In this document: positions 33,240 to 41,137 of the stretch, in pieces
Numbering within the stretch: position 1 is the first letter of the stretch
How the letters are laid out: each line of letters begins with the position of its first letter
The notes under the pieces: model-generated
Seen by the model: only the letters and a program-made list of their open reading frames with translations
What the model was told of the DNA's origin: nothing
Databases searched by the model: none
NCBI GenBank assembly: GCA_027077805.1
Contig: JALWTS010000034.1
Span: forward strand, 104,154 to 168,153
Length of the DNA stretch: 64,000 nucleotides
Direction: 5' to 3'
From: Gammaproteobacteria bacterium
Lineage (GTDB): Bacteria; Pseudomonadota; Gammaproteobacteria; JABHGC01
Translations under genes and position numbers: made by a program

Positions 33240-33646
33240 AAAAAATAGGCTTAGTTGGAATATTATTTTTTATCTGTACAAAGGTTTGGGCATTGGATGC
33301 GGCGACAGTACGTTCCGTATTAAGTCAATCTCAAGATTTAGATCAGGCGGTAGAAACTTTAATGCAGGATGATACGACGGCTGAAGTAACACAGTGGTTG
33401 ATATTAGCAAATCAAGATATCGTGGATGTGATTCGGTCATTGTTTAATAATGGGGCGAGTCCGCAAGCCGTGATCAATGGCTTAGTTTCCTCAGGATTTA
33501 CAGCAGAGGAAGCCATTGCTTTAGTCAATGCTATCCTAAAGGGGAAAGCTCAAACAACTGATATTGTGATTGGTGGTCTAACCGTATTATCAGCAAGTGC
33601 TTTAAATCAAGGGAATGGTGGTGGTGGTTCGGCAAGTCCTAATTAA
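33236..33646 (+). CDS. Small secreted protein of unknown function, coupled to the NRPS
   Basis: 136 residues. The start ATG overlaps the NRPS stop as ATGA, which implies translational coupling. An N-terminal signal peptide is clear (MKK, hydrophobic core, likely cleavage after VWA-L or nearby). The mature part is mostly helical and acidic, with an FTAEEAIALVNAIL stretch, and ends in a short GGGGSASPN tail. No family was recognised and there are no cysteines in the mature part. Its stop codon overlaps the next start (TAATG). Sitting between a peptide synthetase and an outer-membrane barrel, it may be a periplasmic partner of polymer assembly or export, but that is inference from position only. 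Confidence 0.85.
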   Translation: MKKIGLVGILFFICTKVWALDAATVRSVLSQSQDLDQAVETLMQDDTTAEVTQWLILANQDIVDVIRSLFNNGASPQAVINGLVSSGFTAEEAIALVNAILKGKAQTTDIVIGGLTVLSASALNQGNGGGGSASPN

Positions 33647-34830
33647 TGGGGATTGATAGATCTCTTATTGTGTATAAATTTATTATTATTTTTTTGATTG
33701 TGTTACTCCCTTTTTCCAGTAAGGCATTAGAGCCTTTGGGGGTAAATGTATTGGGTACTGCTTTTGTCCCTGCATTGCAAGTGAAACAATTGTATGATGA
33801 CAATATCTTTACGACTAAAGACCATCGTGTTGCTTCATGGATTAGTAAAATTCATCCTATTCTTGATTGGCAAGTTCGTCATCAATCTCATGTTTATACT
33901 TTAATTTATGAAGCAGAACTTGGTTATTACTATGCGAGTACGGCAGATAACTATCAGGATTATAAATTGCAGTTAGATACCGATTTTCAGTTTGGTTCTC
34001 GATTAAATTGGCATATACTTGGACAGTATTTACAAGGTCATGATGCGAGAGGGAGTACGGATAGAGTGGATGCGGATGAAGCCGATGTTTACCATATAGC
34101 AGGTTTCCGTAGTGATTTGAAGTATGGGGCTGAAGGTGCCATTGGTCAAATTCAGTGGCAATCTGAATATTTAAGAAAACGTTATGACAATAATCGAGCG
34201 TCAACCCAAGCCTTTGATTTAAATCAGTGGAATATGGGACTAAGTTTTTTGTATCGAGTTTTTCCTAAAAGTTACTTACTTTTTAGTGTGGATACGTCTG
34301 ATATTGATTTTATTTTTTCAGAATCCACTCAGGATAACCAAATTTGGCGTTTGTCAGTAGGTGGTACTTGGAAGGCAACCATGAAAACCACTGGCAATTT
34401 TAAAGTGGGCTATATTGATAAGGATTTTGAGAGTGCTAGTCGAGATGATTTTTCTGGTTTTTATTGGAAAGGCGAAATGGAATGGAAAGCCTTAAGTTAT
34501 TCCACTTTTACCTTTAAAACGGCTAAAAAACTCAGTGATTCTACTGGGATTGGCGATTTTACTGTTATTCGCCATATGGATGTTGACTGGCGTCATCAAT
34601 GGCTACGACGTTTGGAATCCGTGACACATATTTCATTAGCAGAGGCGGAATATGGTGGCAACAGTGATAGAGACGATGATCGCTGGGAAGCCGGTTTAGA
34701 ACTACGTTATGAAATGCGGCGTTGGTTGGAATTAGGCTTGCGATATTCTTATACGAAAGTGGATTCTAATTTAGATATTAATGACTATCGTCGTAAGCAA
34801 TGGTTATTTGTTATTGAGGCGACTTTATAA
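33646..34830 (+). CDS. Outer-membrane beta-barrel protein of exopolysaccharide type
   Basis: 394 residues with a long hydrophobic signal peptide, probably cleaved near SSKA-LE. The rest is a run of alternating aromatic and polar strands, rich in Tyr and Trp, and ends in a strand finishing with an aliphatic residue (VIEATL), as expected for a barrel. It resembles the EpsL/BBP2-type barrel proteins encoded beside Wza/Wzc export genes in Gram-negative polysaccharide clusters. The start codon overlaps the preceding stop. Likely role: outer-membrane passage or anchoring of the polymer. The barrel nature is well supported; the specific family is a judgement by eye. Confidence 0.72.
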   Translation: MGIDRSLIVYKFIIIFLIVLLPFSSKALEPLGVNVLGTAFVPALQVKQLYDDNIFTTKDHRVASWISKIHPILDWQVRHQSHVYTLIYEAELGYYYASTADNYQDYKLQLDTDFQFGSRLNWHILGQYLQGHDARGSTDRVDADEADVYHIAGFRSDLKYGAEGAIGQIQWQSEYLRKRYDNNRASTQAFDLNQWNMGLSFLYRVFPKSYLLFSVDTSDIDFIFSESTQDNQIWRLSVGGTWKATMKTTGNFKVGYIDKDFESASRDDFSGFYWKGEMEWKALSYSTFTFKTAKKLSDSTGIGDFTVIRHMDVDWRHQWLRRLESVTHISLAEAEYGGNSDRDDDRWEAGLELRYEMRRWLELGLRYSYTKVDSNLDINDYRRKQWLFVIEATL

Positions 34831-34875
34831 TAGTCAATTAAGATAAGATTAAATTAAATAACTTAGGTAGGATGT

Positions 34876-35397
34876 ATGTTAAAGATGATTTGTGTATTGC
34901 TAATGATAGTGCCAAATTTTGCAATAGCAACGGGTATTAGTAGTTACCGTCTTGGCACAGGGGATGTGATTATCATTCAAGTGTATGATGAAGCGGATTT
35001 AAGTTTAGAACAACGTTTGCCTGATACAGGCTTGATTTCCTATCCATTTTTAGGCGAATTGAAAGTCTCAGGATTGACAGTGTTAGACTTAGAAAAAAAA
35101 ATTACGGATGGTTTGAAAGATGGTTATTTAGTCGATCCTAAAGTCACTGTGACTGTCAAAGAATATCGCCCATTTTATATTCATGGCCAAGTGAAGAAAC
35201 CAGGCAGTTATCCTTATCAACCAAGTTTAACCGTTAGAAAGGCGGTTTCTTTGGCAGGTGGTTTCGGTGATAGGGCGAGTTTAAACAAAATTTTTGTGAT
35301 TCGTTCGAGTGATGTGACCCATTCACAACGTCGAGTCAATCTTAATTCACCTATTTTTCCAGGTGATATTATTACTATTCAAGAAAGCTTTTTCTAA
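34876..35397 (+). CDS. Wza-like polysaccharide export protein (Poly_export/SLBB)
   Basis: 173 residues. After a signal peptide comes the polysaccharide-export motif YRLGTGDVIIIQVYDE, then YPFLGELKVSGLT, and one SLBB-type domain with FYIHGQVKKPGSYPY and AGGFGDRA. Members of this family form or gate the outer-membrane and periplasmic channel for capsule or exopolysaccharide. It is a short form: E. coli Wza is about twice as long, with extra SLBB domains and a C-terminal membrane helix that are missing here. No lipobox cysteine sits at the cleavage site, so it may be periplasmic and work with the barrel encoded just upstream. The adjacent Wzc-like gene supports the export role. Confidence 0.9.
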   Translation: MLKMICVLLMIVPNFAIATGISSYRLGTGDVIIIQVYDEADLSLEQRLPDTGLISYPFLGELKVSGLTVLDLEKKITDGLKDGYLVDPKVTVTVKEYRPFYIHGQVKKPGSYPYQPSLTVRKAVSLAGGFGDRASLNKIFVIRSSDVTHSQRRVNLNSPIFPGDIITIQESFF

Positions 35398-35407
35398 TAA
35401 ATATTTT

Positions 35408-37693
35408 ATGATAACAACGGATATAAGTGATGATATTGGATTGAAAGAAATTCTCCATATCGTTAACAAACACAAATGGGGGATTATAAGTTTCGCTTTA
35501 CTGCTAGGAATCCTCGCAGGACTGATTGTCTTTTCAATTCAGCCGAGTTATTTAGGTACTGCGACAATTTTAATTGAAGGAAACAAAACTAAGCTGATAT
35601 CCATTGAAGATATTTACAATATTGATAATATTGATACCGAATATTATACCACTCAATATGAAATTCTAAAATCAAGACGATTAGCCACTAAGGTGGTGGA
35701 ACGCTTAGATTTAGTGAATCATCCTGAATTTAATCGCAAACCTAAATCTTGGTTGCAGACAATCCCATCTTGGTTGCCCGAAGAATGGACTGCCCAGTTG
35801 CCACTATTACAATTCAAACCTAAAACTTTGTCATTAGACGCTCGTCAACGCGGGGTGATTAGTAGTTTTCTTAATCGACTGAAAATTCAGCCTGTCAGAC
35901 GTAGTCAATTGGTAAAAATTAGTTTTGAAGCCAATGATATTGATTTAGTGATACAAATTCCTAATGTATTAGCAGAGATTTATATTGAAGATGATCTTGA
36001 CGCAAGATTACAGATGACTCAAAAAGCAACCTCTTGGTTAACCGAACGTTTGCAAGGCTTACGCAAAAAATTGGAATTGTCAGAACAAAAATTGCAACAA
36101 TTTCGAGAGCAGTCACATTTGGTGGACTTGCAAGGCGTGACGAATACCATTTCTAAGAAATTTGACGAAGTCACCACTAATTTAGTGGCTGCGCAACGCA
36201 AACGCACCGAAGCCGAAGGTTTATATCGACAAATTAAAGGTTTAGGGATTAATGATATTCAACGCTTGGAATCGATTCCAGAGGTATTGCGACACCCATT
36301 AGTACAACGGTTTAAAGAAATCGAAGTGGAAGCGGAGAAAAAAGTTTCCGAATTAAGCAAGCGTTACGGTTATAAACATCCTAAAATGAAGATGGCCCAA
36401 GCAAATTTAAAAATTGCCAAAGAAAATACTTACAAACAAATTTTGCAAGTCGTACAAGGCATTAAACAAGAATATGAGGCAGCAAAGTTTAATGAGCAGG
36501 CATTAAAACGGGAATTAGCTCGGGTTAAATTTGAGGTGCAAGGGGTGAATCGTAAGGAATATCAATTAGCGGTATTAGAGCGTGATGTTGAAAGCAATCG
36601 CCAGTTATATGATTTGTTTTTAACACGTTTTAAAGAAACCAATGTTTCTGGTGAATCACAATCAGTGATCGCCAGAGTGGTTGATCCAGCCGTAAAACCA
36701 CAACATCCGTATAAACCCAAGAAAAAATTAGTGGTTATTTTGACCGTAGTTTTAGGTTTGTTTTTTGGTATAGTATTAGCCTTTTTATTGGAATATTTAG
36801 ATGATACGCTGAAAGGGGTAGATGATGTTGAAGCGAAACTAGGTGTGAGTGTATTTGGGATTTTACCGTTGTTAAAGCCACGACGAAAAGATAAAGTCAA
36901 ACCAGAGCTGACTTTTATGAATAAAAATAAATCCGCCTTTGCTGAAGCGATTCGCACGGTGCGAACGAATTTGTTGGTGTCGAATGTGGATCAACCGCCG
37001 AAACGAATTTTAATTACCTCGACTTTATCAGGGGAAGGCAAAAGTACGGTTGCAATGAATTTAGCAATGGCATTGGCGCAAATGGAAACCGTGTTGCTTA
37101 TTGATGCCGATATGCGTCGGCCTTCAATTGGGCGTTTGTGTGAATTTTCAGCTTCGACTCATGGTTTATCTAATTTCGTCTCAGGGGAGAAATTATCAGA
37201 TTGTATTCATCCGTTCATTGATAATTTAGATGTGATGCCGTCAGGTATTGTGCCAACGAATCCTTTAGAATTATTATCATCAAAACGTTTTAGTCATCTA
37301 TTAGATGAGCTATCTGAAAAATACGATAAAATCGTCATCGATAGTCCGCCTGTACAATTAGTCAGTGATGCCATGATGCTTGCTAAGCAAATCGATGTTA
37401 TTTTGTATGTCATAAAATCCGATGATACACCTAATCGTTTAGCAAAACATGGAATTAAACAATTAAGAAAGGCAAACGATATTCATTTCGGCGTCACTTT
37501 AAATCGGGTTGATTTTGAGAAAGCGGCTCGATATGATGGGAAATATGGCTATTATAAAGGGGGTTATTATGGTTATTACAGCTACTATGCTTATCATAGT
37601 TATTATGGCGATGATAAAGATGAGCATGATGAGCATGATGATCCGCATCAAGAAAAACCTCAGCATTTAAATAAAATTAATGAAACGGCTTAA
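35408..37693 (+). CDS. Wzc-like chain-length regulator and tyrosine autokinase
   Basis: 761 residues from the chosen ATG at 35408; an upstream in-frame ATG at 35363 would overlap the wza-like gene and spoil the N-terminus. Order: Wzz domain with first membrane helix (about residues 20-42), a long coiled-coil periplasmic part, PYKPKKK plus second membrane helix (about 437-461), then a cytoplasmic BY-kinase. The kinase has Walker A GEGKST (Lys545), Walker A' LLIDADMRRP and Walker B IVIDSPPV. The C-terminus carries the expected tyrosine cluster (about a dozen Tyr near residues 705-738), followed by an unusual Asp/Glu/His-rich tail. These kinases control length and export of polysaccharide through cycles of autophosphorylation. 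No separate Wzb phosphatase lies in the window. Confidence 0.93.
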   Translation: MITTDISDDIGLKEILHIVNKHKWGIISFALLLGILAGLIVFSIQPSYLGTATILIEGNKTKLISIEDIYNIDNIDTEYYTTQYEILKSRRLATKVVERLDLVNHPEFNRKPKSWLQTIPSWLPEEWTAQLPLLQFKPKTLSLDARQRGVISSFLNRLKIQPVRRSQLVKISFEANDIDLVIQIPNVLAEIYIEDDLDARLQMTQKATSWLTERLQGLRKKLELSEQKLQQFREQSHLVDLQGVTNTISKKFDEVTTNLVAAQRKRTEAEGLYRQIKGLGINDIQRLESIPEVLRHPLVQRFKEIEVEAEKKVSELSKRYGYKHPKMKMAQANLKIAKENTYKQILQVVQGIKQEYEAAKFNEQALKRELARVKFEVQGVNRKEYQLAVLERDVESNRQLYDLFLTRFKETNVSGESQSVIARVVDPAVKPQHPYKPKKKLVVILTVVLGLFFGIVLAFLLEYLDDTLKGVDDVEAKLGVSVFGILPLLKPRRKDKVKPELTFMNKNKSAFAEAIRTVRTNLLVSNVDQPPKRILITSTLSGEGKSTVAMNLAMALAQMETVLLIDADMRRPSIGRLCEFSASTHGLSNFVSGEKLSDCIHPFIDNLDVMPSGIVPTNPLELLSSKRFSHLLDELSEKYDKIVIDSPPVQLVSDAMMLAKQIDVILYVIKSDDTPNRLAKHGIKQLRKANDIHFGVTLNRVDFEKAARYDGKYGYYKGGYYGYYSYYAYHSYYGDDKDEHDEHDDPHQEKPQHLNKINETA

Positions 37694-38288
37694 ATTTCCT
37701 TTGCTTGGCGTATTAATGTTGGGATTGCTGGCTTTGATCACGATGACGGTCATCAAAATTTTCTTAGAACTCAAAACTTATATTATTTACCAGCAAATTG
37801 AACATAATAATGTGAATAAATCGCAATTATATGAGGCTCAACGGCGTTTTGCTTCGCCTGACATGAATGAATTATTGGGACAGTATTACCATTTAGAGGC
37901 AAGGCAATCAAAACAACTGGTCCTAAAATCCATTTATTTACGATTATCACTGCATTATTTTAGCCAAGCACTGCAACAACGTCCGAGCTCTGCTTATTTA
38001 TGGATTAATATTGCCTTATTAAAAGCCCAATTAGGGGAGTTTGATGCAAGATTTGAACAGGCCTTGCAATCTGCTTATAATTTAGGTTCAAATTTGGCCT
38101 CAGTTTATACTAAAATAACCGATATGGGCTTTAGTCTATGGGGACGATTACCCAAAAATAGTCGTCAAGTCGTCATAGCAAATATAAGAACTCAACTCAA
38201 ATATAATCAAGACAAGCTATTGATATTAGCACAGGCTTATCAAAGAATGGATGTGATTTGTCAGTTTAATCAACAATATTGTAACTAA
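37680..38288 (+). CDS. Membrane-anchored TPR-like protein, polysaccharide operon (VpsP-like)
   Basis: 202 residues overlapping the end of the wzc-like gene by 14 bases. One N-terminal membrane helix (residues 7-30) is followed by a helical region with a TPR-like repeat near SLHYFSQALQQRPSSAYLWI. Size, anchor and position resemble the VpsP family found in Vibrio-type exopolysaccharide operons, where the biochemical role is not established. It is probably periplasmic and attached to the inner membrane. The overlap implies co-translation with the kinase. The family call is tentative; that it is a gene is well supported. Confidence 0.75.
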   Translation: MKRLKFPLLGVLMLGLLALITMTVIKIFLELKTYIIYQQIEHNNVNKSQLYEAQRRFASPDMNELLGQYYHLEARQSKQLVLKSIYLRLSLHYFSQALQQRPSSAYLWINIALLKAQLGEFDARFEQALQSAYNLGSNLASVYTKITDMGFSLWGRLPKNSRQVVIANIRTQLKYNQDKLLILAQAYQRMDVICQFNQQYCN

Positions 38289-38299
38289 GGGGAAATGTG

Positions 38300-39124
38300 A
38301 TGAAGGTGAAATTTATATGGGGAATGCTTGGTTTAATGCTCTCAGTTCAGGTGTTAGCCAAACCAAGTTTGGGAAGTGCCATTATGCAAACCATGCAATC
38401 GCAAGATAGGGAAAAATTGCAATATGTTTTGGATAATTATGAGGTTGATGAGGTTGCTTATTGGCGTAATTATGACACAGGGTATCGTTACCAAATTATT
38501 CCTGTGAAAGCCTTTTCTCGTTTTAAGCCAATTAATGAGGGAGATAAAATTTGTCGTGATGTTTTTGTTTATGCAATTTTTGATTCTGTTCATGCCAGAG
38601 AAAAACATTTAGTTTGCAAGGATGTCAATTATCGTCGTTGGTTATTTATCAATCCTAAAAAGCATCCTGATTCGTATGAACGACAATGGATTGACACTGA
38701 TTTGATTTATACTCGTAGTCAAGGGGGTTATGTGGGCAGATTATTAAGCAAAGAATTTGCGAAAGCCTATGATAATCGATATTTTGGGCGTAAGGGGGAA
38801 AAAGTGTTTATACAACAGCAAATTTCAGGGATTAAAACCGCTTGTAAAATCTTACGACAGTCAAATCAAGCCTTAAAAATGCGATTAAATACCATTGAAC
38901 ATATGGACAATCTATTTAACTTAACCGAAGATTTAAGGGTTGACCATGAAGTATTGGCCTTATTAATTCAAGAAATTCGTTTTCAAAAACAGAATCTTTC
39001 CCATATTAGAGAGGCACAATTAGTGAGACAGTTAAATGCTGGATTAGCCGAGTTAATTGATTACACGAATGAGTTGCATGCTATTTTGACTTCGGTGAAA
39101 CAAGTGAAGCAAGCGCAGTGGTGA
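38300..39124 (+). CDS. Secreted protein with surface-antigen-like N-terminal domain
   Basis: About 274 residues. AAGGGGAA stands just ahead and favours the ATG at 38300 over the in-frame GTG at 38297. A signal peptide (to about VLA) is followed by a domain with AYWRNYDTGYRYQIIPVKAF and two cysteines (ICRD, LVCKD). This is reminiscent of the 17-kDa surface antigen-like domain in which a W-N-x-x-T/S-G-Y pattern precedes a Cys pair. The C-terminal half (after about residue 165) is helical and probably coiled coil. It is the last gene of the NRPS/export series, and a hairpin follows 30 bases later. Function unknown; likely periplasmic or surface located. Confidence 0.7.
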   Translation: MKVKFIWGMLGLMLSVQVLAKPSLGSAIMQTMQSQDREKLQYVLDNYEVDEVAYWRNYDTGYRYQIIPVKAFSRFKPINEGDKICRDVFVYAIFDSVHAREKHLVCKDVNYRRWLFINPKKHPDSYERQWIDTDLIYTRSQGGYVGRLLSKEFAKAYDNRYFGRKGEKVFIQQQISGIKTACKILRQSNQALKMRLNTIEHMDNLFNLTEDLRVDHEVLALLIQEIRFQKQNLSHIREAQLVRQLNAGLAELIDYTNELHAILTSVKQVKQAQW

Positions 39125-39154
39125 GATTAATGGTAAGGAAAAGAAGACACAAGT

Positions 39155-39191
39155 CTCCCCATGGAAACAGTTTTTTTGTTTCCATAGGGAG
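39155..39191. terminator. Strong hairpin between convergent genes
   Basis: CTCCCCATGGAAAC pairs with GTTTCCATAGGGAG with one mismatch (13 of 14 pairs) around a T-rich loop. It lies 30 bases after the stop at 39124 and 3 bases after the stop of the candidate minus-strand gene. The flank is T-rich only in the minus direction, so it fits best as a terminator for the minus strand, with possible two-way use. Confidence 0.6.
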
Positions 39192-39194
39192 CCG

Positions 39195-39422
39195 TCAGAA
39201 ATATAAAATAATTCCTAAATTAATTGACGCAATACTAATAGAGCTGACAAATAGCATAGTATATAAACGTTTACTAATTTTTTGTTGGGTTCTAAGGGAA
39301 CCTTTATAAGAAGAAATAGGGCTTCTTCTATTCGTTTGTCTAGGTAATGACCCGTATGCCGGCGAAATCGGGCTAATCCCTATATTTGTTGGTTTAGCAT
39401 AAAGACTTGTCAGTGATTTCAT
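39195..39422 (-). CDS. Candidate small tail-anchored membrane protein
   Basis: 75 residues on the minus strand in an otherwise empty stretch. Reading its strand, GGGAG stands 7 bases before the ATG, a good ribosome site. The first 50 residues are basic and polar; the last 23 (after RLYT) are hydrophobic and could form a single tail anchor. The stop is followed almost at once by the hairpin at 39155-39191. No family recognised. The signals around it make a real gene plausible, but a chance reading frame is possible. Confidence 0.35.
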   Translation of the reverse strand: MKSLTSLYAKPTNIGISPISPAYGSLPRQTNRRSPISSYKGSLRTQQKISKRLYTMLFVSSISIASINLGIILYF

Positions 39423-39670
39423 GCGGGTACTCCCAAAAAGTTAAAGTGATACTAACTATTAAGCAAATAGTGTGCCAAAATGATTTTTAAGCGTCATGCC
39501 AGTGATGACTGAGTTTTTTGTGGCAAGTTGTTTTAAAAAGGGGTGCAACAAATAATGACAGTGATGATTAGCAAACCTTAAAAAAAAATATATAACATTA
39601 TGTAATCATAGCAATTTTTTCAAAAATCAACAAAATGCAGATAGGCAACAAATGTTGCAGGGGTAGGGCG
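39423..39670. promoter_or_regulatory. Regulatory gap ahead of the response regulator gene
   Basis: About 250 A+T-rich bases with no gene on the plus strand. The motif TGCAACA occurs at 39544-39550 and inverted (TGTTGCA) at 39653-39659, the latter within the palindrome GCAACAAATGTTGC just before the start codon. CAGTGATGA is also repeated at 39500 and 39559. These are candidate operator sites, perhaps for autoregulation. No clear sigma54 promoter was found by eye. Confidence 0.4.
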
Positions 39671-41086
39671 ATGAATCTTAATTTACCTGTTGTTCTGGTC
39701 GATGATGATCATTATGTTTTAGTCAGCAGTCAGTTGCTGTTACGCACGGCAGGTATTAAGCATGTTCACACTTTAGACAATGGCAAGCAATTACTCGCAT
39801 TTTTAGAACAACAAGCCGTTGCGGTGGTTGTTTTAGATTTGTTTATGCCAGATTGTTTAGGATCCGACTTGCTTCCTAAAGTTTTGCAGGCGTTTCCTAA
39901 TGTCTCTATGATTATGATGACGGCTTCTGATGAAGTTAAAATAGCCGTAGATTGCATGAAAATAGGGGCCTTTGATTATTTAGTCAAACCTGTGGATGAA
40001 ACGGAATTTGTCAGCACTGTTAAAAAAGCCTTAGAACTTTATTCTTTAAAACAAGAAGTAAAGCATTTAAAGCAATCACTACTTTCAGATGATTTACAAT
40101 CCCAAGACGTTTTTAATGATATTTATACACGTAGTCGCAAGATGCGTGGGATTTTTCAATACATTGAGGCAGTCGCTACGTCGTCAGAGCCTGTATTAAT
40201 TACAGGCGAAACTGGGGTTGGGAAAGAATTAATGGCATCTGCTGTGCATAAATTAAGTGGTCGTAAGGGGAATTTGGTTTGTTGTAATATGGCAGGCTTG
40301 GATGATCATTTATTTAATGATACCTTATTTGGACATAGAAAAGGTGCTTATACGGGTGCCAATGAGGCGAGGCAAGGTTTGATTACTCAAGCAGAAAAAG
40401 GGAGTTTATTATTAGATGAAATTGGTGATTTAGGTTTAAGCACTCAAGTAAAGTTGTTGCGATTATTGCAGGAGCGTAAATATTATCCTTTAGGGGCGGA
40501 TGTGGCCAAAAATGCGGATGTTAGAATTATTGTGGCAACTCATAGAGATTTAAAACAATTGATTAAAGATAATTTGTTTCGATCAGACCTTTATTATCGA
40601 TTATCCGCACATCAAATTCACATTCCACCTTTGCGTGAACGCAAAGAAGACATTGCATTATTATTAATTCATTTTTTGGAAAAAGCGGCACAATCTATGA
40701 ACAAAGCAACGCCAACGATTCCACCAGAATTAATGACGTTATTACAAAGCTATCATTTTCCAGGTAATGTTCGAGAACTTAGGGCTATGGTATATGATGC
40801 CGTTGCAAGACATCAGTCGGGTGTATTATCATTGCAGAGTTTTAGAGAAATGATTTTATCTGAAAAGCCGGTGGTCACGCATCATGCCAATTCAGAACAA
40901 CCAAGCGAAAATATTTTTACCACTATGATAACATTGCCGAGTTTAAAACAGGCAGAACAACAATTGATTGAAGAGGCTTTAAGACGGGCTGAAAATAATC
41001 AAGGCATTGCCGCAGGTTTTTTAGGGATTTCAAGGCAGGCATTAAATCGGCGGTTAAAATCCAAAAAGGACCAAACGATTCGTTAA
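39671..41086 (+). CDS. Sigma54-dependent response regulator, NtrC type
   Basis: 471 residues from the ATG at 39671 (GGGTAGGG precedes it); an upstream in-frame start at 39635 would cross a palindrome and is less likely. Receiver domain: acidic VDDDH at residues 7-11, phospho-acceptor Asp56 in VVVLDLFMPD, and Lys in YLVKPVDE. AAA+ domain: Walker A GETGVGKE (about 179), intact sigma54 contact loop GAYTGA (about 225) and LLDEIGDL. C-terminal Fis-type helix-turn-helix GFLGISRQALNRRLKSK. It should activate sigma54 promoters after phosphorylation by the kinase encoded next. Target genes are unknown; the nearby envelope operon is a candidate. Confidence 0.95.
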   Translation: MNLNLPVVLVDDDHYVLVSSQLLLRTAGIKHVHTLDNGKQLLAFLEQQAVAVVVLDLFMPDCLGSDLLPKVLQAFPNVSMIMMTASDEVKIAVDCMKIGAFDYLVKPVDETEFVSTVKKALELYSLKQEVKHLKQSLLSDDLQSQDVFNDIYTRSRKMRGIFQYIEAVATSSEPVLITGETGVGKELMASAVHKLSGRKGNLVCCNMAGLDDHLFNDTLFGHRKGAYTGANEARQGLITQAEKGSLLLDEIGDLGLSTQVKLLRLLQERKYYPLGADVAKNADVRIIVATHRDLKQLIKDNLFRSDLYYRLSAHQIHIPPLRERKEDIALLLIHFLEKAAQSMNKATPTIPPELMTLLQSYHFPGNVRELRAMVYDAVARHQSGVLSLQSFREMILSEKPVVTHHANSEQPSENIFTTMITLPSLKQAEQQLIEEALRRAENNQGIAAGFLGISRQALNRRLKSKKDQTIR

Positions 41087-41137
41087 TCACTGGAGAATAA
41101 GACCATTAAACAATCAGATCACACTTATCAACAGTGG

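Noticed and set aside
39118..39309. Plus-strand 63-codon frame after the last envelope gene
   Set aside because: Runs across the hairpin at 39155-39191, has no ribosome site and no recognisable protein character.
39300..39440. Possible structured RNA or riboswitch in the gap before the response regulator
   Set aside because: Some short inverted repeats occur, but no known riboswitch core was recognised, and the stretch is better explained by the candidate small gene on the minus strand.
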